A stretch of 64,000 nucleotides of DNA from Halomonas dongshanensis (GTDB taxonomy: Bacteria > Pseudomonadota > Gammaproteobacteria > Pseudomonadales > Halomonadaceae), in assembly GCF_024790395.1 (NCBI RefSeq), contig NZ_JAJISC010000005.1, positions 1 to 64,000 on the forward strand. The letters are read 5' to 3'. The position numbers were made by a program, and so were the translations under genes. The notes under the pieces are model-generated. The model was not told the origin of the DNA, made no database searches, and was given only the letters and a program-made list of their open reading frames with translations. Shown here piece after piece: positions 18,382-27,873 of this stretch. Position 1 is the stretch's first letter. The number at the start of each line of letters is the position of its first letter.

Positions 18382-18720
18382 ATGAACGTCCTACCTGCCT
18401 GCCCCGCCTGTGCTTCTGTCTATACCTATCATGATGGCCTTCAATACGTGTGCCCCGAGTGCGCGCATGAATGGTCCGATACCGCCCCTGCAAGCGAAGA
18501 TGAGAGCGCCACGGTGCGCGATGCCAACGGTAACCCCTTGGCCGATGGCGATAGTGTTACGGTAATCAAAGATCTCAAGGTCAAAGGCAGCTCCCTGGTA
18601 GTCAAGGTGGGCACCAAGGTGAAGAACATCCGCTTGGTTGACGGCGATCACGACATCGACTGCAAGGTCGATGGTATTGGCCCGATGAAGCTTAAGTCGA
18701 TCTACGTTAAAAAGGCCTAG
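18382..18720 (+). CDS. yjdM: zinc-ribbon protein YjdM (PhnA-like)
   Basis: 112 aa; E. coli YjdM is 111 aa. The N-terminal zinc ribbon shows CPACAS and CPECAHEWS, two CxxC knuckles. The C-terminal SH3-like half has [28 protein letters not shown] sequence, matched nearly throughout to the E. coli protein. Historically called PhnA, it is not part of the phosphonate operon and its role is unclear. ATG start at 18382 after TTTGGAG. Monocistronic. Confidence 0.93.
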   Translation: MNVLPACPACASVYTYHDGLQYVCPECAHEWSDTAPASEDESATVRDANGNPLADGDSVTVIKDLKVKGSSLVVKVGTKVKNIRLVDGDHDIDCKVDGIGPMKLKSIYVKKA

Positions 18721-18888
18721 CCCGCGTGCAACGAGGCAGCATCGGTAGCGCGTGAAGACGCTGCTGAGATTTGTTTCATAGAATTTACAAATGAAAATGA
18801 TTGCTGTTTTTGATGACAACGGTGGCGATCATGCTGGCAACGGCCAAGAAATGGCAATAATGCGGCAGTAGGGCTTCACATCGAATTT

Positions 18889-18913
18889 ATATAGGACTAA
18901 AATAGTCCTCAAT
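18889..18913. promoter_or_regulatory. type-1 IscR-like operator upstream of the SUF regulator
   Basis: ATA-N3-GACTAAAATAGTC-N6 matches the invariant positions of the E. coli IscR type-1 consensus (ATA-N3-GACT-R-WWW-Y-AGTC), with perfect 7-bp arms AGGACTA/TAGTCCT at 18893-18909. It lies 32 bases before the regulator's ATG, the right place for autoregulation by an [Fe-S]-bound Rrf2 protein. Confidence 0.75.
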
Positions 18914-18944
18914 CATCGAGACGTTGATCACAGGCAGGTTATTA

Positions 18945-19412
18945 ATGCTCAAGCTATCGCGAATGACCGACTACGCTGCCGTAGTGATGGCCCACATCGC
19001 GCGCTTTCCGCATATGCCTCACGCCGCCACCGACATTGCCGATGCCGTTCAGCTGCCGCACCCCACGGTGAGTAAAACGCTCAAGTCGCTGGTGCGCGCA
19101 GGGCTTCTGACCTCGCAGCGCGGTGCCCACGGTGGCTATCGCTTGGCGCGGCCCGCTTCGCGGATTACCGCTGCCGATATCATCGCCGCCATCGAAGGTC
19201 CGGTCGCCATGACCGAGTGCAGTCAGGAGCAGGGCGACTGCGAGTTGGCGGCCACCTGTGGCTTGGCGGACAACTGGCAGCGTGTGTCGCTGGCGATGCG
19301 TACGCTACTCGAGAGCGTGACGCTGGCGCACCTGGCCGACTCGACGCCTCTCAAGCTGCCCGTGCAGCTTCCCATTCAAAGCATCACCATTCCCGCCGTC
19401 TCCTCGTTATGA
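18945..19412 (+). CDS. SUF system Fe-S cluster assembly regulator (Rrf2 family)
   Basis: 155 aa. The N-terminal winged helix MLKLSRMTDYAAVVMA and HPTVSKTLKSLVRAGLL is typical of Rrf2/IscR proteins. The cluster ligands appear as C-x7-C-x5-C (ECSQEQGDCELAATC). This is the subgroup commonly encoded before sufB in gammaproteobacteria. It is expected to sense Fe-S status and control the downstream suf genes and itself; an IscR-like palindrome sits in its promoter. ATG at 18945 is chosen because the MLKLSRMTDYA start is conserved. Confidence 0.9.
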   Translation: MLKLSRMTDYAAVVMAHIARFPHMPHAATDIADAVQLPHPTVSKTLKSLVRAGLLTSQRGAHGGYRLARPASRITAADIIAAIEGPVAMTECSQEQGDCELAATCGLADNWQRVSLAMRTLLESVTLAHLADSTPLKLPVQLPIQSITIPAVSSL

Positions 19413-19518
19413 CGATCATGAGATCAGCTCTGATGTGCGCAGCGGCGCGCGCGATGCCCCATTACGATTGTGATTACGGCGAGTCAGCTCGCCATCCAAC
19501 TGCCCGGAGGGTTTGACC

Positions 19519-20961
19519 ATGGCAACGGAAGAAATGGAACAGTTGGTTCGTCGAGAGTACAAAGAAGGCTTTGTTACCGACATCGAAAGCGACACGCTTC
19601 CGCCGGGTCTCAACGAAGACACCATTGCGTTCATCTCGAAGAAGAAGGGTGAGCCCGAGTGGATGCTCGAATGGCGTCTCGATGCCTACCGCCAATGGCT
19701 CAAGATGGAAGAGCCCTCCTGGGCGCATCTCGACTACCCACCAATCGACTACCAGGCGATCTCCTACTACAGCGCGCCCAAGCGCCCCGAGGATGGTCCC
19801 CAAAGCCTGGATGAAGTCGATCCCAAGCTGCTCGAAACTTACGAAAAGCTGGGTATTCCGCTGCACGAGCGCGCCGCACTCGCGGGCGTGGCCGTCGATG
19901 CGGTATTCGATTCGGTCTCGGTCACCACCACTTTCAAAGAGAACCTCGCCGAAGCGGGCGTGATCTTCTGCTCGATCTCCGAGGCCGTGCGTGACTACCC
20001 GGAACTGATCAAGCAGTACCTGGGAACCGTCGTGCCGGTGGCGGACAACTACTTCGCCGCGCTCAACTCGGCGGTTTTCACCGACGGCTCTTTCGTATTC
20101 GTGCCCAAGGGCGTGAAGTGCCCCATGGAGCTCTCCACCTACTTCCGCATCAACGCTGCAAATACCGGTCAGTTCGAGCGAACCCTGATCGTCTGCGAAA
20201 GCGGCGCCGAGGTCTCCTACCTCGAAGGCTGTACCGCGCCGATGCGCGACGAGAACCAGCTGCACGCTGCCGTCGTGGAGCTCGTGGCCCTGGACGATGC
20301 TTACATCAAGTACTCCACGGTACAGAACTGGTACCCCGGCGACGAAGATGGCAAAGGCGGTATCTACAACTTCGTTACCAAGCGCGGCGACTGCCGTGGC
20401 GACCGCTCACGGATCAGCTGGACCCAGGTCGAAACCGGCTCGGCGATCACCTGGAAGTACCCCTCCTGCGTGCTGCGCGGTAAGGACAGCATCGGTGAGT
20501 TCTACTCCGTGGCGGTGACCAACGGCCGCCAGCAGGCCGATACCGGCACCAAGATGATTCATATCGGCGAGGGCACACGCTCCTATATCGTGGCCAAAGG
20601 CATCTCGGCTGGGCGTAGCGATCAGTCCTATCGCGGCATGGTCAAGATCGGCCCGCGGGCCAAGGGCGCGCGTAACTTTACCCAGTGCGATTCGCTGTTG
20701 ATCGGTGATCAGTGCGGTGCCCATACCTTCCCGTACCAGGAAATCGGTAACAGCACGGCGACCATCGAGCACGAGGCGACTACCTCGAAGATCGGCGATG
20801 ACCAGCTGTTCTACTGCCAGAGCCGCGGTATCTCTGAGGAAGACGCGGTGAGCATGATCGTCAACGGTTTCTGCAAGGATGTCTTCCAGGAGTTGCCCAT
20901 GGAGTTCGCCGTGGAAGCCGAGGCGCTGCTGAGCGTCACGCTGGAAGGGGCGGTCGGCTAA
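19519..20961 (+). CDS. sufB: Fe-S cluster scaffold subunit SufB
   Basis: 480 aa. Forms the SufBC2D scaffold that assembles Fe-S clusters under stress or as the main system. Conserved blocks include [32 protein letters not shown] and, at the end, [19 protein letters not shown], which carries the C-terminal cysteine thought to receive sulfur from SufS. ATG at 19519 lies eight bases after GGAGG; a TTG six bases earlier is also in frame. First structural gene of sufBCDST, 106 bases after the regulator. Confidence 0.97.
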   Translation: MATEEMEQLVRREYKEGFVTDIESDTLPPGLNEDTIAFISKKKGEPEWMLEWRLDAYRQWLKMEEPSWAHLDYPPIDYQAISYYSAPKRPEDGPQSLDEVDPKLLETYEKLGIPLHERAALAGVAVDAVFDSVSVTTTFKENLAEAGVIFCSISEAVRDYPELIKQYLGTVVPVADNYFAALNSAVFTDGSFVFVPKGVKCPMELSTYFRINAANTGQFERTLIVCESGAEVSYLEGCTAPMRDENQLHAAVVELVALDDAYIKYSTVQNWYPGDEDGKGGIYNFVTKRGDCRGDRSRISWTQVETGSAITWKYPSCVLRGKDSIGEFYSVAVTNGRQQADTGTKMIHIGEGTRSYIVAKGISAGRSDQSYRGMVKIGPRAKGARNFTQCDSLLIGDQCGAHTFPYQEIGNSTATIEHEATTSKIGDDQLFYCQSRGISEEDAVSMIVNGFCKDVFQELPMEFAVEAEALLSVTLEGAVG

Positions 20962-21032
20962 GCGCCGCGTCAATCGCTTGATTTAATGAAGGGCGCCACC
21001 GGCTTGCGCCCTGGATTCAAAAGGGTATCACG

Positions 21033-21785
21033 ATGCTTCAAGTTAACGATTTGCATGTCACCGTCGAAGGCAAAGAGATCCTCAAGGGGCTTTCTCTGAC
21101 GATCAACGCTGGTGAAGTTCACGCCATCATGGGCCCCAACGGTGCCGGTAAGTCGACCCTGTCGGCGGTCATCGCCGGTAAGGACGGCTACGAAGTCACC
21201 CAAGGTAGCATCACCTTCGAAGGCCAGGACGTACTGGAGATGGAGATCGAAGAGCGCGCCCAGGCGGGCATGCTGTTGGGCTTCCAGTACCCGGTCGAAA
21301 TTCCAGGGGTGAAGAACATCTACCTGCTCAAGTCCGCCCTCAACGCCATCCGTCAGGCGCGCGGTGAAGGCGAGATGCCTGCGTCCGAGTTCATGAAGCT
21401 GGTCAAAGAGAAGCTGGGCTTCATGAAGATGGACCCAAGTTTCTTGCAGCGGGCGGTCAACGAAGGCTTCTCAGGCGGTGAGAAAAAACGCAACGAGATC
21501 CTGCAGATGCTGGTGCTCGAGCCCAAGCTTGCGATGCTCGACGAGATCGACTCGGGCCTCGACATCGACGCCATGAAGGTCGTCGCCGACGGGGTCAACA
21601 GTCTGCGCGGCCAAGACCGCTCGATCCTGCTGGTTACCCACTACCAGCGCCTGCTCGACTACATCGTACCGGACAAGGTCCACGTGCTGGTCAACGGCCG
21701 CATCGTCAAGACCGGTGACGCCGAGCTTGCCAAAGAGCTCGAAGCCAACGGTTACGAAGCGCTAATCGGGGAGTCTGCGGCATGA
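21033..21785 (+). CDS. sufC: Fe-S assembly ATPase SufC
   Basis: 250 aa ABC-type ATPase without membrane partner. Walker A GPNGAGKST (about residues 35-43), signature FSGGEKKRNEI and Walker B LAMLDEIDSGLDID are all intact; the D-loop GLDID is typical of SufC. It binds SufB and SufD and its ATP-driven dimerisation opens the scaffold. Its stop overlaps the sufD start (ATGA), so the two are translationally coupled. Confidence 0.97.
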   Translation: MLQVNDLHVTVEGKEILKGLSLTINAGEVHAIMGPNGAGKSTLSAVIAGKDGYEVTQGSITFEGQDVLEMEIEERAQAGMLLGFQYPVEIPGVKNIYLLKSALNAIRQARGEGEMPASEFMKLVKEKLGFMKMDPSFLQRAVNEGFSGGEKKRNEILQMLVLEPKLAMLDEIDSGLDIDAMKVVADGVNSLRGQDRSILLVTHYQRLLDYIVPDKVHVLVNGRIVKTGDAELAKELEANGYEALIGESAA

Positions 21786-23125
21786 GCGATACCGCCACCT
21801 TTCTAGAGACGCTGAAGGCGCGCAGCCAAGCGCGCGGTGCCGAGCCGACCTGGATGGCGGCGCGGCGCCAGGCGGGTGCGGCCCGCTTCGATGCCCTGGG
21901 CTTCCCCACGCGCCGCGACGAGGAGTGGAAATACACCGACGTACGCGCCATCGCCCAGGGTAACTTTGCCTTGGCAGACGACGCTGATTTCTCGCCGGCC
22001 AAGGCCGCTACGCTGACGCTGCCTTTGGACGCTCACCGCCTGACCTTCGTCGACGGTATCTTTGCCTCGGCGCTCTCGGATCTCGAGGGCCTACCCCAGG
22101 GCGTGCAGCTGGCGCCGCTTTCTCGCGCGCTTGCTGATAACCACGAAGCCGTAGGCGGGCCGCTTGGGCGCCTCACCGGCGTCGAGTTCTCACCGTTCTC
22201 GGCGCTGAACATGGCGTTCGTGGAGGAGGGCGCGGTTATCCGCATCGCCCCTGGCACGGTGGTCGAGAAGCCGCTGATCTTGCAGTTTCTTTCGCGCGCC
22301 CAAGAGCAGGCCGTGATGGCGCATCCGCGGGTGTTGATCGAAGCGGGGTCGCGCAGTGAAGCCACGGTGATCGAGCACTTCTGCGGTGAGCGCGAGGCGC
22401 GTAACTTCACCAACGTAGCGAGTGAGGTCATTCTCGAGCGCGGCGCGATTTTGTCTCACTACAAGCTGCAAGAAGCGCCTCAGGGTGACTTCCACATTGC
22501 CAGCATCCATGTCGAGCAGGCGCGTGATAGCCGCTATACCTCGTACAACCTGAACCTGGGGGGGGCGCTGGTACGTAACGATCTGATCAGCGATCTCAAC
22601 GGTCAGGGGGCCGAGACCCACTTCTACGGCCTATTCTTCGGGCAGGATCGCCAGCACGTGGATAACCACACCAAGGTCAACCACAATGCGCCGCTGACGT
22701 TCTCCAACGAGAACTACAAGGGCATCCTGGACGACCGTGCGGTGGGCGTATTCAACGGCCGCGTCTATGTCAAAAAAGACAGCCAGAAGATCGAGGGTTT
22801 TCAGAGCAACCAGAACCTCTTGCTCTCTGATCGCGCCCAGATCAACGCCAAGCCCGAGCTCGAAATTTACGCCGATGACGTCAAGTGCTCCCACGGCACC
22901 ACGACCGGTCAGCTCGATGCCGAAGCGATCTACGCCCTGCGTACGCGCGGCATCGATGAAGCGACCGCACGTGGCCTACTGACGCTCGCCTTCGCCGGTG
23001 AAGTGCTCGAAGAGGTGGCGCTCGACGCCATCGCCGAGCGCGTCGAACTCGCCGTAGCGGGTAAGCTGCCGGAGCGTTTCAACCTCGCCGGGCTCGTCGA
23101 GACGGCCTCCGCGCTGCACGACTAG
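21782..23125 (+). CDS. sufD: Fe-S cluster assembly protein SufD
   Basis: 447 aa, paralogue of SufB and third scaffold subunit. Shared beta-helix features are GADVTHFYGLFFG-like sequence, QHVDNHTKVNHN, FNGRVYVKKDSQKIEGFQSN and the conserved C-terminal segment DDVKCSHGTTTGQLD, which contains the His used in the SufB-SufD interface cluster site. An N-terminal helical region has RRDEEWKYTDVR, typical of SufD. Start overlaps the sufC stop by four bases. Confidence 0.96.
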   Translation: MSDTATFLETLKARSQARGAEPTWMAARRQAGAARFDALGFPTRRDEEWKYTDVRAIAQGNFALADDADFSPAKAATLTLPLDAHRLTFVDGIFASALSDLEGLPQGVQLAPLSRALADNHEAVGGPLGRLTGVEFSPFSALNMAFVEEGAVIRIAPGTVVEKPLILQFLSRAQEQAVMAHPRVLIEAGSRSEATVIEHFCGEREARNFTNVASEVILERGAILSHYKLQEAPQGDFHIASIHVEQARDSRYTSYNLNLGGALVRNDLISDLNGQGAETHFYGLFFGQDRQHVDNHTKVNHNAPLTFSNENYKGILDDRAVGVFNGRVYVKKDSQKIEGFQSNQNLLLSDRAQINAKPELEIYADDVKCSHGTTTGQLDAEAIYALRTRGIDEATARGLLTLAFAGEVLEEVALDAIAERVELAVAGKLPERFNLAGLVETASALHD

Positions 23126-23158
23126 CCCTCGCGCTTTTACCACTTATAGGAGTCGTCG

Positions 23159-24421
23159 ATGTCCGAGCATGTCATCGAGAATGCCACCGCTCCCACTGCG
23201 CCACTGGATGTGGCGCAGGTGCGCAAGGATTTCCCCATCCTCGAGCGTCGCGTACACGAAAAGCCTCTGGTGTATCTCGACAACGCCGCGACTAGCCAGA
23301 CCCCGCGTCAGGTTATCGCGACGTTCGACGACTACTTCGCGCGCTACAACGCCAACATTCACCGTGGCCTGCACACCCTGGCGGACGAAGCGACCGCCGC
23401 CTTCGAACAGACACGCCACAAGGTGCGGGCGTTTCTAAACGCTGAAGAGGCGCGCCAGATCGTCTTCACCCGCGGCACGACCGAGGCGATCAATCTGGTT
23501 GTCCAGAGCTGGGGACGGGCGAATCTAGGCCCAGGCGACGAGGTGCTGGTGTCGCTGCTGGAGCACCACTCCAACATCGTGCCCTGGCAGCTTTTGGCCG
23601 CCGAGCGTGGCTTCACCCTCAAGGTGATTCCGGTCGATGCGCGCGGTGCGCTCGATCTTGCCGCTTATCGAGCGCTCTTGAGCGAGCAGACCAAACTCGT
23701 GGCGGTGAACCACATATCGAACGCCTTGGGCACCATCAACCCGGTGAGCGAAATGGCGCAGTTGGCTCACGCCGTCGGCGCGCGCATTCTCATCGACGGC
23801 GCGCAGGCTGCACCACACCAGCGTATCGACGTACAGGCCATCGACGCCGACTTCTACGCCTTCTCGGGCCACAAGGTTTATGGTCCCACGGGCGTGGGCG
23901 CGCTCTACGGCAAGCGCGAGCTGCTAGAGGCCATGCCGCCCTGGCAGGGCGGCGGCGAGATGATCAAAACCGTCTCCTTCGATGCAGGCACGCAGTTCGC
24001 CGACATTCCGCACAAGTTCGAAGCGGGAACGCCTGCGATTGCCGAGGTGATCGCTTTGGGGCGGGCGCTTGAATGGGTCGAGGGCGTTGGAATCGAGGCG
24101 ATTGGCGCTTGGGAACACGTGCTGCTCGAACGCGCGACTCAAGCCGTGAGCGGGATCGACGGCCTGCGTATTCTCGGCACCACGCCTGAGAAGGCGGGCG
24201 TGCTCTCCTTCGTGGTCGAGGGGGCCCACGCCCAGGATATCGGTCTTTTGATCGACCAGCTTGGGGTGGCCATTCGCACCGGTCACCACTGTGCTCAGCC
24301 GCTGCTGCATCATTTCGGCGTCGAAGCTACCTGCCGGGCGTCGTTTGCCGCGTATAATACCCTCGATGAAGTCGACGTCTTCGTGGCGGCGCTGAAACGA
24401 GTGATCGACATGGTGCGCTAA
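23159..24421 (+). CDS. sufS: cysteine desulfurase SufS
   Basis: 420 aa, slightly longer than E. coli SufS (406 aa). PLP enzyme that removes sulfur from cysteine as a persulfide. The Schiff-base lysine is Lys239 in SGHKVYGPTG and the persulfide cysteine is Cys378 in RTGHHCAQPL, the type-II desulfurase motif. Type-II enzymes need a sulfur acceptor such as SufE or SufU, but neither is encoded in this operon. ATG after AGGAG, 33 bases downstream of sufD. Confidence 0.96.
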   Translation: MSEHVIENATAPTAPLDVAQVRKDFPILERRVHEKPLVYLDNAATSQTPRQVIATFDDYFARYNANIHRGLHTLADEATAAFEQTRHKVRAFLNAEEARQIVFTRGTTEAINLVVQSWGRANLGPGDEVLVSLLEHHSNIVPWQLLAAERGFTLKVIPVDARGALDLAAYRALLSEQTKLVAVNHISNALGTINPVSEMAQLAHAVGARILIDGAQAAPHQRIDVQAIDADFYAFSGHKVYGPTGVGALYGKRELLEAMPPWQGGGEMIKTVSFDAGTQFADIPHKFEAGTPAIAEVIALGRALEWVEGVGIEAIGAWEHVLLERATQAVSGIDGLRILGTTPEKAGVLSFVVEGAHAQDIGLLIDQLGVAIRTGHHCAQPLLHHFGVEATCRASFAAYNTLDEVDVFVAALKRVIDMVR

Positions 24422-24437
24422 AGCGCTGAGGAGCCTT

Positions 24438-25007
24438 ATGGATATCGAGCAGATCGCGAGCCTGGAGCGCGGCCAGACGTTGCCGCTGCAGCGTGACGTC
24501 GACGCTATCGCGATTCCCTTCGGCAAGACGCAAACGCTGACCGAAGACAGCGTGGTCAGTGTCATGCAGGCCAAGGGGAGCTCCGTGAGCGTGGGCTTCG
24601 AAGGGCGGCTCTATCTGATCGAAGGCAGCAATCTCGATGCTTTAGGCTTGGAGCCGCTTCCGCGCCCGACCTTACCCGAGACGGCGACGGAGGAGGAGAT
24701 CGAGCAGTTCGTTTGGGATCAACTGCGCACCTGCTTCGATCCTGAAATTCCGGTCAATATCGTCGATTTGGGGCTGGTTTACGGCTGTCGGATCGAGCGA
24801 CTGATCAGCGGCGGGCGCATCGTCACCATTCGCATGACGCTAACGGCTCCTGGCTGCGGCATGGGCGACGTTATCGCCGCCGATGCACGCAACAAGATTC
24901 TGGGGGCCCCGCAGATCAGCAAGGTGCATACCGAAATCGTTTTCAGTCCACCCTGGAGCCGTGACATGATGAGCGACGAGGCCAAGCTCGAGCTCGGCAT
25001 GTTCTAA
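24438..25007 (+). CDS. sufT: Fe-S maturation protein SufT
   Basis: 189 aa. The C-terminal half is a DUF59/MIP18 domain: IPVNIVDLGLVYG, TLTAPGCGMGDVIAADA with its cysteine, and VHTEIVFSPPWSRDMMS. The N-terminal extension with SLERGQTLPLQRDVDAI is typical of SufT in proteobacterial suf operons. SufT is thought to help deliver or mature Fe-S clusters when demand is high. It is the last suf gene, 16 bases after sufS. Confidence 0.92.
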   Translation: MDIEQIASLERGQTLPLQRDVDAIAIPFGKTQTLTEDSVVSVMQAKGSSVSVGFEGRLYLIEGSNLDALGLEPLPRPTLPETATEEEIEQFVWDQLRTCFDPEIPVNIVDLGLVYGCRIERLISGGRIVTIRMTLTAPGCGMGDVIAADARNKILGAPQISKVHTEIVFSPPWSRDMMSDEAKLELGMF

Positions 25008-25027
25008 TTGCCCGTCGGGGACGTAAC

Positions 25028-25750
25028 GTGGGCACGATGGTTATCAAGTGGATCAAGCGAACATTGATAGCGCTAGGAGCAGCACTGCTTCTGGCGCTTT
25101 TGCTGCTATTAGCAGGTAATGCTTGGGTGCTGGCGCAGACCCGCACCTATATCGAGCAGCCGCTTAGCCAGTGTCGCGCCAGCCGAGTAGGGGTGGTGTT
25201 TGGTACCTCGAACTGGACGCGTAGCGGTGTGCGTAATCCCCACTTTCACGCCCGTATGCATAGCGCCGCCGAGCTCGTGGCGACCGGCCGCGTCGAGCAT
25301 CTCCTGCTGTCGGGCGATAACCGTACCCAAGCCTATAACGAGCCACGGGCAATGTGGCGCGACCTGCATCGACGCGGCGTACCGGCCGAGAAGATGACCA
25401 TGGATTTCGCTGGGTTTAGTACCTACGACACCCTGGCGCGGGCGCACGAGGTGTTTCAGCTCGATGAGGCGGTGCTGGTGACGCAGTACTGGCATCTGCC
25501 CCGAGCCATCTATATCGCGCGGGCCATGGGCATGGAGGTGACGGGATGCCTGGCCGAGGCGCCAGCGCCTATCGTCGGGGAGTGGCGGCTACGCATACGC
25601 GAATGGTTGGCTCGTGTGGCCACGCTAGGCGATCTCTACCTCTGGGGGAGGGCGCCCTATTTTCTTGGCCCTGCCGAGCCTATCGTCATTCCGGCCGAGC
25701 CTGCGCCGGTGGCCCCGGTTGCATTACCCGAAACGCCAGGAACGCGTTAG
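25028..25750 (+). CDS. sanA: SanA/YdcF family envelope protein (DUF218)
   Basis: 240 aa; E. coli SanA is 239 aa. One N-terminal membrane anchor (LIALGAALLLALLLLLAG-type run, residues 11-30) and a periplasmic DUF218 domain: VGVVFGTSNW, LLLSGDNRTQAYNEP, MTMDFAGFSTYDTLARA, LVTQYWHLPRA. The SanA motif around SGDN and YNEP aligns closely. SanA affects envelope permeability to vancomycin at high temperature. Start is GTG 25028; ATG 25037 is nearly as good. It is 20 bases after sufT and may be cotranscribed. Confidence 0.9.
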   Translation: MGTMVIKWIKRTLIALGAALLLALLLLLAGNAWVLAQTRTYIEQPLSQCRASRVGVVFGTSNWTRSGVRNPHFHARMHSAAELVATGRVEHLLLSGDNRTQAYNEPRAMWRDLHRRGVPAEKMTMDFAGFSTYDTLARAHEVFQLDEAVLVTQYWHLPRAIYIARAMGMEVTGCLAEAPAPIVGEWRLRIREWLARVATLGDLYLWGRAPYFLGPAEPIVIPAEPAPVAPVALPETPGTR

Positions 25751-25808
25751 CCAAGCGCTCTCTTTACGCCAGCAGGTATATATTACGCAGCAGGTGGACA
25801 GCGTCGTT

Positions 25809-26255
25809 TCAGCGACGGCTTTTATGCTTTTGCAGCGCGTAGAGCTCACGAATTAGCTGGCGACATCCCTGCATGGCTTCTTCGACGACCGGCTCGATCG
25901 GATCGGGCAGCGGATGGGTGAACAGCGTCGATAACGCCTGCATCAAAACGCGCTCCTGCTCCAGCAGTTCGTTGATCAACACCTGGCTATCGTTGCCGAC
26001 GAAGCTTTTCAGGCGGCTCCATAGCCAAAGGAAATCATCGCGCTCGACGTCGGCGTCGCGCGGCAGCATCTTCAAATGCGAACGTGCGAGCGACTGAAGC
26101 TTACCCAACTGCTTCAAGCGGGTCGTGTAGTAGGGTTTGAGGCGATCACGCAGCGAGGGACGCAGGCGTTCGAGATTGTCTTGGAAATAATCGATGCTGT
26201 CGGCCAGCGCTTCCAATACGCTGTCCATCGCCACTTGGCGATTATCAAGGAACAT
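25809..26255 (-). CDS. conserved hypothetical helical protein downstream of rimK
   Basis: 148 aa, almost entirely predicted helix, soluble, with many Leu and charged residues (for example LEALADSIDYFQDNLERL and LLEQERVLMQALSTLF). It suggests a small helical bundle, but no family was recognised. ATG at 26255 has a strong AAGGAGG site. It follows rimK on the same strand after a 141-base gap, so a shared function is possible but unproven. Its stop is close to a CGTCG/CGACG hairpin in the convergent space with sanA. Confidence 0.72.
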   Translation of the reverse strand: MFLDNRQVAMDSVLEALADSIDYFQDNLERLRPSLRDRLKPYYTTRLKQLGKLQSLARSHLKMLPRDADVERDDFLWLWSRLKSFVGNDSQVLINELLEQERVLMQALSTLFTHPLPDPIEPVVEEAMQGCRQLIRELYALQKHKSRR

Positions 26256-26396
26256 GAGCGTCTACCTCCTTCGGTGACGCAAATTGTGGGGGGGGCGGCG
26301 CCTATTTGCCACCCCTAAAAGGGATTATTTTTCAGTCTGTTTCTTATTCTTTAGATGAATCGACCGCTTGGCGCGACGGTTTTTACCCGCTTCAGC

Positions 26397-27305
26397 TCAT
26401 CCCTTGGGTTTGGGTGGCACTTTTTTGCTCGGCGCGGCATTCTTTTCGATGTGCTCGATGATCATCCCGGCGATGTCTTTACCGGTGGCGCTCTCGATGC
26501 CCTGGAGCCCCGGTGAGGAGTTGACCTCCATGATCACCGGCCCGTGGTTGGAGCGCAGCAAGTCGACCCCGGCCACGCTCAGGCCCATAGCCTTGGCCGC
26601 GCGAATGGCGGTTGAGCGCTCTTCGGGGGTGATGCGAATCAGGCTCGCAGTACCGCCGCGGTGCAAGTTGGAGCGGAATTCGCCTTCGGCAGCCTGACGC
26701 TTCATGGTAGCGACCACCTTGTCGCCGATGACGAAGCAGCGAATGTCGGCGCCTTTGGCTTCCTTGATGTACTCCTGAACCATGATGTTGGCTTTCATGC
26801 CCATGAACGCCTGTACCACCGACTCCGCCGCCTGGTTGGTTTCGGCCAGCACCACGCCGATGCCTTGCGTGCCTTCTAAAAGCTTAATGACCAGCGGGGC
26901 ACCCTTAACCATAGTGATCAAGTCGGGAATGTCGTCGGGCGAGTGGGCAAAGCCGGTGATCGGCAGGCCGAGCCCCTTACGCGAGAGCAACTGCAGTGAG
27001 CGCAGCTTGTCGCGCGAGCGGGTAATCGCCACCGAGTCGTTGACCACGTAAGTGCCCATCATCTCGAACTGGCGCAGTACTGCGCAGCCATAAAACGTGA
27101 TCGAGGCCCCAATGCGCGGAATGACCGCATCGAACGGCTCGATCTCGGCCCCTTTGTAGTGGATCGAAGGGTGATGCGAGGCGATGCTCATATAGCAGCG
27201 CAGGGTATTCACCACGCGGGCCGTATGCCCGCGGCTCTCCGCTGCTTCGACGAGTCGACGCGTAGAGTAGAGATTGCGGTTGCGCGAAAGCAGGGCGATA
27301 TGCAT
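26397..27305 (-). CDS. rimK: ribosomal protein S6--L-glutamate ligase RimK
   Basis: 302 aa; E. coli RimK is 300 aa. ATP-grasp ligase that adds glutamates to the C-terminus of ribosomal protein S6. Recognisable blocks: [27 protein letters not shown]-binding [37 protein letters not shown] and metal-binding [14 protein letters not shown]. Preceded in the same direction, after 96 bases, by the retropepsin-like protease gene commonly paired with it in Pseudomonas relatives. Confidence 0.95.
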   Translation of the reverse strand: MHIALLSRNRNLYSTRRLVEAAESRGHTARVVNTLRCYMSIASHHPSIHYKGAEIEPFDAVIPRIGASITFYGCAVLRQFEMMGTYVVNDSVAITRSRDKLRSLQLLSRKGLGLPITGFAHSPDDIPDLITMVKGAPLVIKLLEGTQGIGVVLAETNQAAESVVQAFMGMKANIMVQEYIKEAKGADIRCFVIGDKVVATMKRQAAEGEFRSNLHRGGTASLIRITPEERSTAIRAAKAMGLSVAGVDLLRSNHGPVIMEVNSSPGLQGIESATGKDIAGMIIEHIEKNAAPSKKVPPKPKG

Positions 27306-27401
27306 ACAAGGCTCCGGGCCAAAGTAGAGTAAGCGGTAGCGCGTACGGGAAATGGGTATCTAAGATAAGTAAAGCAGTGCCACCGAGTAACGCAATGGCG
27401 T

Positions 27402-27842
27402 TCAGGGTTCGCCGTGCAAAAAGGCGGCCCCTGGCGCTACGAGCAGGCGCCGCATGGCGCGTCGTCCCAGCAGCATGGGGTGGCGCATATTGCTGCGATC
27501 GGTCAGCGTCAGCTCGACCGGAAAGGTGAGTTCTCCCATCTGCATTGGTGTGCGGATGACATAACGCCATTCGCTGTGGCCATTAGAGCTGGTCACCCGG
27601 CGACGATCGTGCAGGTGGAGCTTGCAGCGGTGCATCGGCGTGTCGGGGCCGCCACTATGCGTCACGAAGCTGACCCACAGCTGGCCTTGATCGTCCTCGT
27701 GGGTTTCGATCTCTTCGGCGTGCAGTGCCGAGGTACGGGCACCGGTATCGGCCTTACAGCAAAGGTGCAGCTTGAGTTCCGGTAGCGTCACCATTTCGCG
27801 ACGACCGATCACGGCCTTCACTTGATAGGGAAGTTCCTTCAC
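27402..27842 (-). CDS. retropepsin-like 'ATP-dependent zinc protease' family protein (RimB-type)
   Basis: 146 aa. The annotation name is historical; the fold is that of a single-domain aspartic protease. The active-site motif is KADTGARTSALHA (Asp-Thr-Gly near residues 32-34), with LLGRRAMRR near the end corresponding to the second conserved stretch. It is frequently encoded beside ATP-grasp glutamate ligases. In Pseudomonas a rimABK operon links such a protease-like protein to RimK control, so this is a likely rimB counterpart; that naming is inference. GTG start after AGAGGAA. Confidence 0.82.
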   Translation of the reverse strand: MKELPYQVKAVIGRREMVTLPELKLHLCCKADTGARTSALHAEEIETHEDDQGQLWVSFVTHSGGPDTPMHRCKLHLHDRRRVTSSNGHSEWRYVIRTPMQMGELTFPVELTLTDRSNMRHPMLLGRRAMRRLLVAPGAAFLHGEP

Positions 27843-27873
27843 CGTCGATTCCTCTTGAGTGTCGAAGTGGCGC

